A stretch of DNA of 46,214 nt, taken from positions 1-46,214 of the forward strand of contig JACZUI010000012.1 in NCBI GenBank assembly GCA_022573225.1, read 5' to 3'. Origin of the DNA: Acidobacteriota bacterium (GTDB lineage: Bacteria > Actinomycetota > Acidimicrobiia > Spongiisociales > ZC4RG35). This document shows, piece by piece, positions 30,615-40,078 of the stretch; the stretch's first letter is position 1; every line of letters starts with the position of its first letter. Position numbers and translations under genes: made by a program. The notes beneath the pieces are model-generated. The model ran no database searches, had not been told where the DNA came from, and saw only the letters and a list, made by a program, of their open reading frames with translations.

Positions 30615-31277
30615 GTGGTCGATTCAGTCACGATTCCGTGGGAGCGCGGCGAGGTCTCAGGCCGGATTGCCGGCACGGGCGCGATCGGGATGGTGCTTGC
30701 TCATGGAGCGGGAACCAACCAGGACCACCCTCTGATGACCGCCCTGCGTGATGGCCTGGCGGCCGCAGGGCTGCGTGTCATGACCTTCAACTATCCCTAC
30801 ACCGAGCGAGGATCGAGAAGTCCCGATCGCGCCGAGCGGCTGGTTGAGTGTCATCGTGGTGCGGCAGACTTCCTTCGCCCCTCCGTCGAACTCCTGTTTC
30901 TGGGCGGCCGCTCGATGGGTGGCCGGATGGCTACCAACCTGGTGGCCGAAGGCGATGAAGCTGCAGGCGTTGTCCTTTACGCATACCCATTGCACCCGGC
31001 CGGGAAACCTGAGAAGCTGCGTGTAGCCCACTTCCCCGACGTGAAAGTCCCTCTTCTGTTCTTCCAGGGCACCCGTGATGCCCTGAGCCGTGTGGAGCTC
31101 TTCGACCGGCATATCGCCACCCTCGCCAATGCACAGGTGGAGTGGTTGGACGGTGCAGATCATTCCTTCCGTGGCAAGGGATGGTCGTCGGAGTCGATGG
31201 TGGAGCGCCTCGTGGCCGGCACTACCAAATGGATCGGCCAGATCTCGTCTGGCAGAACCTCTGATTCGCGACCATAA
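30615..31277 (+). CDS. KANL3/Tex30-type alpha/beta hydrolase
   Basis: 220 aa from GTG 30615. V-L-A-H-G-A-G-T-N-Q-D-H (oxyanion region), G-G-R-S-M-G-G-R-M-A nucleophile elbow with Ser, F-F-Q-G-T-R-D-A-L acid and G-A-D-H-S-F for His. This is the short dienelactone-hydrolase-like family annotated KANL3/Tex30; the physiological substrate is unknown. No signal peptide, so cytoplasmic. Precedes rplY by 38 bp. Confidence 0.85.
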   Translation: MVDSVTIPWERGEVSGRIAGTGAIGMVLAHGAGTNQDHPLMTALRDGLAAAGLRVMTFNYPYTERGSRSPDRAERLVECHRGAADFLRPSVELLFLGGRSMGGRMATNLVAEGDEAAGVVLYAYPLHPAGKPEKLRVAHFPDVKVPLLFFQGTRDALSRVELFDRHIATLANAQVEWLDGADHSFRGKGWSSESMVERLVAGTTKWIGQISSGRTSDSRP

Positions 31278-31315
31278 TTGGGCGTTCACCCCTCACCTCC
31301 CCAAGGAGTCTTTCA

Positions 31316-31993
31316 ATGTCGCAAGTGAGTCTGCGCGCGGAAGCAGGCCGGGCCTCCGGTTCCCGCGAAGCGCGTCGTATCCGGCGCACCGGGAACGTGC
31401 CGGCGATCGTCTATGGAAAAGGGACCCATCCGGTTTCTGTGACGGTTGATGCCCATGATCTTCAAGTAGCCCTGCACACAGAAGCCGGTTCCAACGCCCT
31501 GATCAACCTCGCGATCGAAGGTGGGGACACGCTTCTCACCATGGCTCGTGTCATCGAGAAGCACCCCTTCCGCAACGAGTACCGGCATATTGATTTCGTG
31601 ACCATCTCCATCGACGAGAAGCTGACGGTCGAGGTCGCGATCGACTTTCAGGGTTCCCCGATCGGAGTACTTGAGGGCGGTGTTTTTTCGCCACGCCGGA
31701 CGCACGTCATCGTCGAGACACTTGCCACCGCGATTCCGTCGAGCATCGGACTCGATGTTTCCAACGTGGAGATCGGCGGTTCGCTTCGAATTTCCGACCT
31801 TGCCGAGTTGGAAGGCGTCACCTACACCGAGGACCCCGAAGCAGTCATCATGTCCATCACCACGCCGGCCGCGGAGATCGTCGAAGAGCCCGAGGAGGAT
31901 CTCGAGCTTGTCGAGGGCGAAGAGCCTGTTGAAGGCGAAGAGGGTGAAGCTGAGGGCGCCGAGGACGAAGCCGAAGACGAAGACGCCGAGTAG
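31316..31993 (+). CDS. rplY: 50S ribosomal protein L25/general stress protein Ctc
   Basis: 225 aa; AAGGAG seven bases before the ATG and a CATAAT -10 (31273-31278). N-terminal L25 domain (R-R-T-G-N-V-P-A-I-V-Y-G-K-G, H-P-F-R-N-E-Y-R-H-I-D-F) binds 5S rRNA; the C-terminal Ctc/TL5 beta domain follows, and the last ~40 residues are a Glu-rich tail. Long Ctc type, as in other actinobacteria. Forms the usual pair with pth 4 bp downstream. Confidence 0.95.
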   Translation: MSQVSLRAEAGRASGSREARRIRRTGNVPAIVYGKGTHPVSVTVDAHDLQVALHTEAGSNALINLAIEGGDTLLTMARVIEKHPFRNEYRHIDFVTISIDEKLTVEVAIDFQGSPIGVLEGGVFSPRRTHVIVETLATAIPSSIGLDVSNVEIGGSLRISDLAELEGVTYTEDPEAVIMSITTPAAEIVEEPEEDLELVEGEEPVEGEEGEAEGAEDEAEDEDAE

Positions 31994-31997
31994 CCCA

Positions 31998-32573
31998 ATG
32001 CATGTCGTGGCCGGCCTCCGGAATCCCGGGTCCGAGTACGAGGGCACCAGGCACAACGTTGGCTTCGAGGTTGCTTCCCGCGTGTTGGAGCGCGCCGGTG
32101 AGCAGTGGGGGCGAGCCCCTTCTCGGCTGAGAGCAGGCAGCAGCCAGGTGGGGGTTGGCGATACTCGCGTTGTCTATCTCGCCCCTGCCACCTTCATGAA
32201 TGAATCCGGATCATCGGTGCGTGCAGCCCTTGACTACTACGGCCTGGGCCCGGAGGTATTGCTCGTCGTCCATGACGACATCGACTTGCCGTTCGGGAGG
32301 CTGCGAGTCCAAGTTGGAGGCGGCAGTGGCGGCCACAATGGGATCCGTTCGATCGAGCGGTCGCTCGGTTCGAAGGACTTCAGCCGGCTCAAGATCGGAG
32401 TCGGGCGCCCGCCGGGCTCGATGGATCCGGCCGACTTCGTTCTCCGTGATTTCACCAAGTCTGAAAGGCCCGACGTAGACCTGATGGTGGAAGATGCGGC
32501 TGATGTTGTCGAGTTGTGGGCGGCCGACCGGGCACGGTCACAAGAGATGGCGGCCCTGCGGGACGGAGGCTGA
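31998..32573 (+). CDS. pth: peptidyl-tRNA hydrolase
   Basis: 191 aa from ATG 31998, 4 bp after the rplY stop; the frame is open further upstream inside rplY. Catalytic His in T-R-H-N-V-G-F, Asn in F-M-N-E-S-G, Asp in V-H-D-D-I-D-L-P-F-G, and G-G-G-S-G-G-H-N-G-I-R-S. It recycles tRNA from drop-off peptidyl-tRNA. rplY-pth is a conserved actinobacterial pair, so the genes are very likely cotranscribed. Confidence 0.95.
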   Translation: MHVVAGLRNPGSEYEGTRHNVGFEVASRVLERAGEQWGRAPSRLRAGSSQVGVGDTRVVYLAPATFMNESGSSVRAALDYYGLGPEVLLVVHDDIDLPFGRLRVQVGGGSGGHNGIRSIERSLGSKDFSRLKIGVGRPPGSMDPADFVLRDFTKSERPDVDLMVEDAADVVELWAADRARSQEMAALRDGG

Positions 32574-32582
32574 CAACTCGCC

Positions 32583-32588
32583 TAACGT
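32583..32588 (+). promoter_or_regulatory. -10 element TAACGT of glpK (leaderless)
   Basis: TANNNT ending 6 nt before ATG 32595 in the 21-bp gap after pth; suggests glpK has its own promoter as well as read-through. Confidence 0.5.
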
Positions 32589-32594
32589 GGCCGG

Positions 32595-34085
32595 ATGGCC
32601 GACTACGTAGGGGCGATCGACCAGGGAACCACTTCCACCCGATTCATGATCTTCGACGTGGGCGGGAATGTCGTTGCTGTCGACCAGCGGGAGCACACCC
32701 AAATCCTCCCCGAGCCGGGATGGGTCGAGCACGATCCAATCGAGATCTGGTCGAACACCGTATCGGTCATCGAAGGAGCTCTGGCAAAAGCTGGGCTCGG
32801 CTCATCGGACTTGTTGGGAATCGGCCTGACCAACCAGCGGGAGACCACAGTTGTCTGGGAGCGTTCCACGGGGCGCCCGGTGGCGAATGCCATCGTCTGG
32901 CAGGACACCCGAACCTCCAAACTCTGTAGCGACCTTGCCGGAGAGGAGGGCCCGGATCGGTATCGCGGCCGAACCGGGCTGCCCCTTGCGACCTACTTCT
33001 CCGGTCCCAAGTTCAGATGGCTGCTTGACGAGCTTGATCTCCATGATTCGGCGGAGCGTGGTGATCTTGCGTTCGGAACAATCGACTCGTGGGTCGCGTG
33101 GAATCTGACAGGGGGTATTACAGGAGGTCAACATGTCACAGACGTGACCAACGCCTCGCGCACCCTCCTCATGGACCTCGGCACAACTAGTTGGGATGCC
33201 GATATCGCGCTGGACATGGGGGTGCCGACTACGGCCTTTCCGGAAATCGTTCCCTCGATCGGAGAAATCGGACGATGTGTCGGGGTTCTCGACGGTGTTC
33301 CGCTGGCGGCGATCCTCGGTGATCAGCACGCTGCGCTATTCGGCCAGGTCTGCTTCGAGCCGGGCGACGCCAAGAACACATACGGAACGGGAAACTTCAT
33401 GCTGCTCAACACCGGCACGGAGCCGGTGGCCTCGGAAGCCGGGCTGTTGACCACTGTCGCGTACCAACGTTTGGGTGAGCCGACGGTCTATGCCCTCGAG
33501 GGGTCGGTGGCGGTCACGGGCTCGCTTGTCCAATGGCTGAGAGACAACATGAGGATGTTCGACGATGCCGCCGAAGTCGAAGGGCTGGCGTTGTCGGTCG
33601 AGGACAACGGCGATGTTTACTTTGTGCCTGCGTTTTCCGGCCTGTTTGCTCCCCACTGGCGTCCTGACGCCCGCGGCGTCATCACTGGATTGACCCGTTT
33701 CGCCAACCGTGGTCACGTCGCCCGGGCCGCCCTCGAGTCGGCGGCCTTCCAGACCAAGGATGTTCTGGACGCGATGGTCGCCGATTCGGGCGTTGCTCTC
33801 GCCGAGCTGAGGGTCGATGGCGCCATGACGGCCAACGATTTTCTCATGCAGTTCCAGGCAGACATGCTCGGCGTGGATGTGATCCGGCCCCGGATCACCG
33901 AAACCACCGCATTGGGCGCTGCCTATGCCGCGGGATTGGCGGTCGGGTTCTGGTCCGACCTCGACGAGTTGACCGGTCTGTGGTCCGAGGATTCCCGCTG
34001 GTCGCCGAACATGGTGCCGGATGAGCGGGAGAGACTCCACCTGCGCTGGAGTCAGGCGGTGGAGCGTTCCCTCGATTGGGTCTGA
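32595..34085 (+). CDS. glpK: glycerol kinase
   Basis: 496 aa, FGGY kinase. [11 protein letters not shown] at the N-terminus (phosphate loop 1), [28 protein letters not shown] (substrate/catalytic region), Y-G-T-G-N-F-M and G-G-like D-G-A-M-T-A-N near the C-terminus. Phosphorylates glycerol to glycerol-3-phosphate, which could feed the phosphatidylglycerophosphate synthase encoded next. No glpF or glpD in the window. Confidence 0.95.
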   Translation: MADYVGAIDQGTTSTRFMIFDVGGNVVAVDQREHTQILPEPGWVEHDPIEIWSNTVSVIEGALAKAGLGSSDLLGIGLTNQRETTVVWERSTGRPVANAIVWQDTRTSKLCSDLAGEEGPDRYRGRTGLPLATYFSGPKFRWLLDELDLHDSAERGDLAFGTIDSWVAWNLTGGITGGQHVTDVTNASRTLLMDLGTTSWDADIALDMGVPTTAFPEIVPSIGEIGRCVGVLDGVPLAAILGDQHAALFGQVCFEPGDAKNTYGTGNFMLLNTGTEPVASEAGLLTTVAYQRLGEPTVYALEGSVAVTGSLVQWLRDNMRMFDDAAEVEGLALSVEDNGDVYFVPAFSGLFAPHWRPDARGVITGLTRFANRGHVARAALESAAFQTKDVLDAMVADSGVALAELRVDGAMTANDFLMQFQADMLGVDVIRPRITETTALGAAYAAGLAVGFWSDLDELTGLWSEDSRWSPNMVPDERERLHLRWSQAVERSLDWV

Positions 34086-34166
34086 TCACCGCGTTGATGG
34101 AGCCACCAGGCGACGCTCGGGCATGGCCTAACATCGCCGGGCTGAGTCGAGGAGGACTCCATCTCT

Positions 34167-34718
34167 GTGCCTGACATCCTGGCCCTTTCCAGGATCATCC
34201 TTGTGCTCCCGATCATGGCCCTCACCCGGTCGGATGACATCGACAATGCCCTGTACTACGCAGCCGCCCTGTTCGCTCTGGCTGCGTTCACCGATTTCCT
34301 CGACGGTTACCTGGCGAGGAGGACCACCGGCGGCACGGTCCTCGGGGCTTTTCTCGATACCACTGCTGACAAGATTCTGGTCACCGGAGTCCTATTGGCA
34401 TTGGTTTCGATCGACCTTGTCTCGATCTGGCCGGCTGCGATCATCATTTTCCGGGAGTTCGCCGTGATGGCTCTTCGCGGCGTGGTTGCGGTACGGGGTA
34501 GGATCATTCCCCCGTCGACTTGGGGCAAGATCAAGACCTTCGCCCAGTTTGCGGCCCTCTTTCTGGCTTTTCTCCGGCTCGAGGACCCCTGGGGCCCATG
34601 GTTTCTCGACCAGTGGGTGATGCTGATCGCAGTGATCGCCACGGTTGGCTCGGCCTGGGGATACCTGGCCGCCTTCTGGCACACGGTGAGGTCGGAACCG
34701 GCTACGACCAAAGCGTGA
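34167..34718 (+). CDS. pgsA: CDP-diacylglycerol-glycerol-3-phosphate 3-phosphatidyltransferase
   Basis: 183 aa from GTG 34167, with AGGAGG (34150-34155) upstream and a TAACAT -10 at 34129-34134. Four or more membrane segments and the full CDP-alcohol phosphatidyltransferase motif D-x2-D-G-x2-A-R-x8-G-x3-D-x3-D (D-F-L-D-G-Y-L-A-R-R...G-A-F-L-D-T-T-A-D). It makes phosphatidylglycerophosphate for PG and cardiolipin. The stop overlaps the next GTG (GTGA). Confidence 0.92.
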   Translation: MPDILALSRIILVLPIMALTRSDDIDNALYYAAALFALAAFTDFLDGYLARRTTGGTVLGAFLDTTADKILVTGVLLALVSIDLVSIWPAAIIIFREFAVMALRGVVAVRGRIIPPSTWGKIKTFAQFAALFLAFLRLEDPWGPWFLDQWVMLIAVIATVGSAWGYLAAFWHTVRSEPATTKA

Positions 34719-35686
34719 AGTCAGCAGTCACCGGCGGCTCGGGGGTCGTTGGTAGCGCCGTGGTGAAACATCTCGTCGCGTCGGGCCACGAGGTGATTGC
34801 AGTCGCTCGGAGCAGCCAGGCTGCCGCCAAGCTGACGGGGTTGGGCGCCCGGCCGATCGATGGGGACGTCCTCGACCCTCCGAGCATCGACCGACTGGTC
34901 GCGGGTTGTGATTGGGTCTTCCACATCGCGGGTGTCAATGAGATGTGCTCCAGGCACCCTGATCTCATGTCTCGGGTGAATGTCGAGGGCACGCTCAACG
35001 TCATGGAGGCGAGTCGGCGAGCCGGAGTTGCCCGCCTCGTCCACACTTCGTCGGCGGTGACTCTCGGAGAGCTGCCCGGTGAAATCGGATCAGAGACGAC
35101 TACCCACCGCGGCTTCTATCTGTCCCAGTACGAAAGGTCGAAGCAGAACGCTGAACAGTTGCTCCTCGAGCAGGCAACCGACCTCGACGTGGTCATTGTG
35201 AATCCGTCCTCAGTGCAGGGGCCGGGTCGGGCCACCGGGACCGGCAAACTCATCCTCGACGTCCTCAACGGGAGGCTCCCTTTTCTGATAGATGCCCGGA
35301 TCTCACTGGTCGACATCGACGACTGTGCCCGCGGGCATCAACTCGCGGCAGAGAGAGGCGCCTCGGGAGAGCGCTATGTGCTCAGCGGGTCGACCTCGAC
35401 TGTCAAGGATCTGGTGTCGGAGTTTGCCAGGGCCACCGGGTCCAGCCTCTCGGTCCGGTTTCTCCCGATGTGGGCGGCGACCGCAGGTGGCGCTTTCGTG
35501 GAGGTTGTCGCCCGGATTGCGGGGAAACAGCCTCCGGTGTGCCGGGAGATGGTCAGGGTGCTTCGTGCTGGGGCGGCCTACGACGGTTCTAGGGCCACTC
35601 GCGAGCTCGGTCTCGACTACAGGCCTCTGGGATCGATGATCGAGAGAACAGTTGCCTGGTTCAGGTCCGAGGGCCTCCTGAAATGA
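34715..35686 (+). CDS. extended SDR: NAD-dependent epimerase/dehydratase
   Basis: 323 aa from GTG 34715 overlapping the pgsA stop. Rossmann motif T-G-G-S-G-V-V-G-S near the N-terminus, D-V-L-D-P, V-F-H-I-A-G, and the catalytic Y-E-R-S-K; V-N-P-S-S-V-Q-G-P-G follows. Similar to dihydroflavonol-reductase-like/3-beta-HSD-like proteins (N-V-E-G-T-L-N-V). Substrate unknown. It ends right where mfd begins. Confidence 0.85.
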   Translation: MKSAVTGGSGVVGSAVVKHLVASGHEVIAVARSSQAAAKLTGLGARPIDGDVLDPPSIDRLVAGCDWVFHIAGVNEMCSRHPDLMSRVNVEGTLNVMEASRRAGVARLVHTSSAVTLGELPGEIGSETTTHRGFYLSQYERSKQNAEQLLLEQATDLDVVIVNPSSVQGPGRATGTGKLILDVLNGRLPFLIDARISLVDIDDCARGHQLAAERGASGERYVLSGSTSTVKDLVSEFARATGSSLSVRFLPMWAATAGGAFVEVVARIAGKQPPVCREMVRVLRAGAAYDGSRATRELGLDYRPLGSMIERTVAWFRSEGLLK

Positions 35687-38600
35687 ATGTCACCGCCCTC
35701 GGTACCATCGCCGGCTCTGATGTCAGCCCCACTCTCCCCTCTTCTCTCTGCCTGGCGTAGCGTCCCGCTGCCCGATTTGGCCGGCAGCTGGGCCGTTGGT
35801 CCTGGCGGTCGTGCCTTCGCTGTCGCCGGCCTCTTTGCCCAGCTCGAGTCCCCATTGTTGGTGGTGGTTCCAGGCGAGCGGGATGCGGAGGAGATTGCTG
35901 ACGACCTTCGACTGTTCTCCGATCGGGTGTTCCTCGCCTCGGCATGGGAGACGCTTCCGTTCGAGCACATCTCACCGAACATCTCCACCATGGCTCGGCG
36001 GGCTGAGGCCCGCGAAGCCCTCGCCGGCGGTGAACCGGCTCTAGTGGTTGCCAGCGTTCGTAGCGCGATTCAGCGGGTCAGCCCGTCGTCAACCAGCCCT
36101 CTCGTCGTGAGAAAGGGCTCCGACCTCGAACTGGACGCTCTGGTTTCTCATCTCGCTCGTTTGGGTTACAACAGGACCGACCGGGTTGAGGCCAGGGGAG
36201 AGTTCGCGGTGAGAGGCGGCATCGTGGACCTCTTTCCCGCTCAGGCCGAGCTGCCTGCTCGGGTTGATTTCTGGGGAGACACCGTGGAGGAGATCAGGGA
36301 GTTCTCGGTTTCGACGCAGAGGTCCGAGGAGCAGGTCGAAGAGGTGAAGGCCTTTCCAGCGCGCGAAATTCGGCCCGATCGCCCCATCCGCACGCTGGCC
36401 TCGAAGTTGGTCGAGACCGAGGCGTGGAGCGCGTCCACCTGGGACCGCATCGCCGAAGGTCAGATATTCGCTGGGATCGAGTCGTGGCTGCCGTGGCTCG
36501 CAGATCCGGCCTCGATGATCGACGTGCTCGATCCGACGGTCCACCTCATCCTCGTTGATCCGACCCGGGCTTTCGATCGGGCCCGCGAGCTGGTCAAAGA
36601 GGAGGCCGAGCTTGCGGCGGCCCTGGCGCCGACCTGGGGTGACGAGGCTCCGGACGCCGGCAGGCACCCAGCATTGTTTCTCGACCTGGAAGCCAGTCTC
36701 AGGGCTCGAAGCTACCTGCGAATGCCCTCGAGCCCGGCTGGGCCGAGTGATCTGGCGCTCGAAGTGGGCGCTCTGGATGCCAAGCCGGGTGACCCCGAAT
36801 CGGTTGCCGGCGGGCTGAGTCGGCTCCTCGACAAAGGGACGACGACCGTCATCGCGATGGACGGCGAACCGGCCGCCGACCGGGTCGCCCAGGCCTTGGG
36901 CGAGAAGGGTCTGGTACTCGACCGCCTTGACGAATTGCCGAGTCTTCGCTCGGCAATTGTTCCGGTGGGCATCCACCGTGGATTCGTGGCCACGAGCCTC
37001 GGTGTTGCGGTTCTCGGTGAGCAGGAGATAGCCGGTCGGCGCCGAGCCCACCGTCGGGCAGGTCGCGCCCGCTCTGTCGGACCACAGCAGTATCACGACC
37101 TCACCGAGGGCGACCATGTCGTTCACTATCAACACGGGATCGGAAGATTCGAGGGCTTGGTCTCCCGAACCATGGTCGGCGTCGAGCGCGACTACCTGGT
37201 TGTGGCGTACGCAGGCAGTGATCGGCTCTATGTTCCGATCGACCAGCTTGCCGCGGTCAAGAGATACACGGGCGGTGATGCGCCGCGGGTGTCGAGGATG
37301 GGCGGGAAGGATTGGGCCGAACAGAAGTCGCGGGTTCGTCAGGCCGTGGCTGCGGTCGCTCAGGAGGTCGTGGAGCTGCATCGGCTCCGCGCCTCAGCCG
37401 AGGGACACGCCAACGAACCTGACACTCCCTGGCAGGCCGAGCTAGAAGGCTCATTTCCCTTCGAAGAGACCCACGACCAGATCGTGGCCATTGCCGATGT
37501 CAAGAGAGACATGGAATCCACCACGCCGATGGATCGGCTCGTCTTTGGCGATGTCGGCTTCGGGAAGACCGAGGTTGCGATCAGGGCCGCCTTCAAGGCG
37601 ATCCAGTCGGGGAAGCAGGTCGCAGTCCTATGTCCCACCACACTTCTGGTCCAGCAGCATCACCAGGTGTTCTCGGACCGCCTGGCCGCGTTCCCGGTGA
37701 GAGTCGAGGCCCTCTCACGATTCCTGACTGCCAAGCAGCAGAAAGCGGTGGTGTCCCGCATTGCCACAGGAGAAGTGGATCTGGTGATTGGAACTCATCG
37801 CCTGCTCTCGGAGGACGTTTTGTTCAAGGATCTCGGGTTGCTCGTGATTGATGAAGAGCAGCGGTTTGGAGTGTCGGCCAAGGACTCCATCAAGCGTCTC
37901 AAAGTCGGTGTAGATGTTCTCACCCTCACGGCGACCCCAATACCCCGGACCCTGGAGTTGGCTCTCACGGGCATCCGTGAGGTTTCTCACATCCGCACTC
38001 CGCCCGAGGATCGGCACCCCATCCTCACTTATGTCGGCCCGTACGACGATCAGACCGTGTCGGCGGCGATCAGACGAGAGATGTTGCGAGAGGGGCAGGT
38101 GTTCTACGTTCACAACCGGGTTCAGTCGATTGATCGCGCGCTGGCCCACCTCGAGGAGCTCGTCCCCGATGCCAGGTATGTGGTGGCACATGGGCAGATG
38201 TCGGAGGGTCGGCTCGAGCAGCTGATGATTGACTTCTGGAACGGCGACTACGACGTGATGGTGGCCACCACGATCATCGAATCCGGCCTCGACATCCCCC
38301 AGGTGAACACCCTGATCGTTGAAAGGGCCGATCTTCTCGGATTGGCTCAGCTCTATCAGCTTCGTGGGCGGGTAGGACGGTCAAACCAAAGGGCCTACGC
38401 GTACCTGTTCCACCCTACCGATCGGTCGCTGACCGAGGAGGCCCACCGGCGGCTGGAAGCCATCGGCGAGGCCACCGATCTTGGGTCCGGCTTCCAGCTG
38501 GCTCTTCGCGACCTGGAGATCCGCGGAGCAGGATCGATTCTTGGACAGGTGCAGACCGGGCATATCTCGGCGGTGGGCTTTGAGCTGTACTCGGAGTTGG

Positions 38601-39073
38601 TTGCCGAGGCAGTCTCCGAGTTGGAAGGAAAGCCCATTGCGAAACCGCAGCGCGAGGTCCGCATCGACTTGCCGGTCGATGCTCATCTCCCGGACTCCTA
38701 CATCGAGGAGCAGGAGCTGCGGCTCGAGGCTTATCGGCGTCTGGCGACGACGACCACTCAGGAGGAGGTCGACGATGTCGGTGCCGAATGGGAGGACCGT
38801 TTTGGCCCCCTGCCCGAGGCCGCGCTTTCTCTCGTCGAATTGGCCCGACTTCGGGTCGACGCCTTGAAACTCGGTCTCGAAGAGGTAGTGAAACTGCGCC
38901 ATGAGATCCGGCTGGGCCCGGTCGATCTCAAGCCGTCCCAGGAGGTTCGCCTCAAGAGGCTCCAGCCCCGGTCGGTGCTGCGCGCCTCGGAGGGGTTGGT
39001 CTTCATCCCGGCGCCTTCGCCCCTGGTTCGGGGACTGCGAGACTTTCTGGTGAGGATGTGGGGAGACACGTAG
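35687..39073 (+). CDS. mfd: transcription-repair coupling factor Mfd
   Basis: 1128 aa from ATG 35687; ATG 35720 is an alternative that removes 11 residues. UvrB-like N-terminal region, RNA polymerase interacting (CarD-like) domain around residue 470 (L-T-E-G-D-H-V-V-H-Y-Q-H-G-I-G), then RecG-like motor: F-P-F-E-E-T-H-D-Q, Walker A G-D-V-G-F-G-K-T near 621-628, DEEQ near 721, T-A-T-P-I-P-R-T-L, and the TRG region with G-R-V-G-R-S. It removes stalled RNA polymerase and recruits UvrA. Full length for the family. Confidence 0.96.
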   Translation: MSPPSVPSPALMSAPLSPLLSAWRSVPLPDLAGSWAVGPGGRAFAVAGLFAQLESPLLVVVPGERDAEEIADDLRLFSDRVFLASAWETLPFEHISPNISTMARRAEAREALAGGEPALVVASVRSAIQRVSPSSTSPLVVRKGSDLELDALVSHLARLGYNRTDRVEARGEFAVRGGIVDLFPAQAELPARVDFWGDTVEEIREFSVSTQRSEEQVEEVKAFPAREIRPDRPIRTLASKLVETEAWSASTWDRIAEGQIFAGIESWLPWLADPASMIDVLDPTVHLILVDPTRAFDRARELVKEEAELAAALAPTWGDEAPDAGRHPALFLDLEASLRARSYLRMPSSPAGPSDLALEVGALDAKPGDPESVAGGLSRLLDKGTTTVIAMDGEPAADRVAQALGEKGLVLDRLDELPSLRSAIVPVGIHRGFVATSLGVAVLGEQEIAGRRRAHRRAGRARSVGPQQYHDLTEGDHVVHYQHGIGRFEGLVSRTMVGVERDYLVVAYAGSDRLYVPIDQLAAVKRYTGGDAPRVSRMGGKDWAEQKSRVRQAVAAVAQEVVELHRLRASAEGHANEPDTPWQAELEGSFPFEETHDQIVAIADVKRDMESTTPMDRLVFGDVGFGKTEVAIRAAFKAIQSGKQVAVLCPTTLLVQQHHQVFSDRLAAFPVRVEALSRFLTAKQQKAVVSRIATGEVDLVIGTHRLLSEDVLFKDLGLLVIDEEQRFGVSAKDSIKRLKVGVDVLTLTATPIPRTLELALTGIREVSHIRTPPEDRHPILTYVGPYDDQTVSAAIRREMLREGQVFYVHNRVQSIDRALAHLEELVPDARYVVAHGQMSEGRLEQLMIDFWNGDYDVMVATTIIESGLDIPQVNTLIVERADLLGLAQLYQLRGRVGRSNQRAYAYLFHPTDRSLTEEAHRRLEAIGEATDLGSGFQLALRDLEIRGAGSILGQVQTGHISAVGFELYSELVAEAVSELEGKPIAKPQREVRIDLPVDAHLPDSYIEEQELRLEAYRRLATTTTQEEVDDVGAEWEDRFGPLPEAALSLVELARLRVDALKLGLEEVVKLRHEIRLGPVDLKPSQEVRLKRLQPRSVLRASEGLVFIPAPSPLVRGLRDFLVRMWGDT

Positions 39074-39157
39074 AGGCGGGTTGTTCGGACGCCGTACTTT
39101 ACGAGTTACGCCCGGATTCTCCTACCATTCCTGCCCACCCCTTTCGTAAGGATTCCC

Positions 39158-40078
39158 TTGAAGAAACTCGCGTCCATGCTCGTCCTGTTCGGGCTGATTC
39201 TCGCCGCCTGCGGGGGCAACTCACAAACCGCCGCAACAGTCGACGGGACAGTCATCACCGTGGATGACGTCGATTCCCTGATCGCCTCGGATGAAAGCGT
39301 TGTCGACAAGCCGACGTTCGCACAGTTCCTCGGGGCGGCAATCCAGCTGGAGATCCTCTTCGCAGCCGCTGAGGAGAACTACGGCATTGTGGTGTCAGAC
39401 GAGGACGGGGCGGCGGAGGCCGACGCCATCTATGAGGAGAATGCGATCGATCAGACCCGTGAGGAGTTCCTCGACCAGGCCGGAATCTCAGAGGCGCTGT
39501 TCCTGGAGCTGGCCCGCCAGCAGGTCGTAGACGCCGAGATTCGCTTGGTGTTGGAGGATTCCCTCGAGCCGTCGGAGTCGGACCTGGAACAAGCTCGGAT
39601 GCAAGCAGAGCTGAACCTCGCCGAAGTCTGTGTTTCGCACATCCTGGTAGACACCGAAGAGGAAGCCCTCGGTATTCTGGTTCGGCTCGATGAGGGTGAC
39701 GACTTTGGCGAGCTCGCCATTGAACTCTCGACCGACACTGGATCAGGCGCCAACGGAGGCGACCTCGGCTGTAGTTCCCCGAACGGTTATGTCGATCCAT
39801 TTGCCGAGGCGACCATGACGGCCGAGATCGATGAGCCCACCGACCCGGTCGAGTCGCAATTCGGCTTCCATGTCATCCTCGTCAACGATCGCACCGAAGC
39901 CGACCCGGCCGACCTCCCGAGCGACGACGAGCTTGCGGCACAGATCGTTCCGATCCTGATCACCGGGGAGGTCGACAGCTGGTTCAACGAGGCCGTCGCA
40001 GTGGCCGTTGTGGTCGTCGAGGAAGAGTATGGAACCTGGAGCGCCGGCCCACCGCCCGGAGTGACGCCACCGGCATGA
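39158..40078 (+). CDS. SurA-like parvulin peptidyl-prolyl isomerase lipoprotein
   Basis: 306 aa from TTG 39158 with AAGGA five bases upstream. Lipobox L-I-L-A-A-C (Cys18). A SurA_N-like helical region (17-150) is followed by a parvulin domain: V-C-V-S-H-I-L-V-D-T, D-D-F-G-E-L-A-I-E-L-S-T-D, G-G-D-L-G, and F-G-F-H-V-I-L-V. Probably a surface-anchored folding factor similar in layout to PrsA. The C-terminus is Pro-rich. Its stop overlaps the mazG start, as for the other ATGA junctions here. Confidence 0.88.
   Translation: MKKLASMLVLFGLILAACGGNSQTAATVDGTVITVDDVDSLIASDESVVDKPTFAQFLGAAIQLEILFAAAEENYGIVVSDEDGAAEADAIYEENAIDQTREEFLDQAGISEALFLELARQQVVDAEIRLVLEDSLEPSESDLEQARMQAELNLAEVCVSHILVDTEEEALGILVRLDEGDDFGELAIELSTDTGSGANGGDLGCSSPNGYVDPFAEATMTAEIDEPTDPVESQFGFHVILVNDRTEADPADLPSDDELAAQIVPILITGEVDSWFNEAVAVAVVVVEEEYGTWSAGPPPGVTPPA

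Noticed and set aside
36089..37381. 430-aa minus-strand ORF
   Set aside because: Shadow of mfd; the opposite strand encodes conserved Mfd domains and the antisense product has no recognisable motif.
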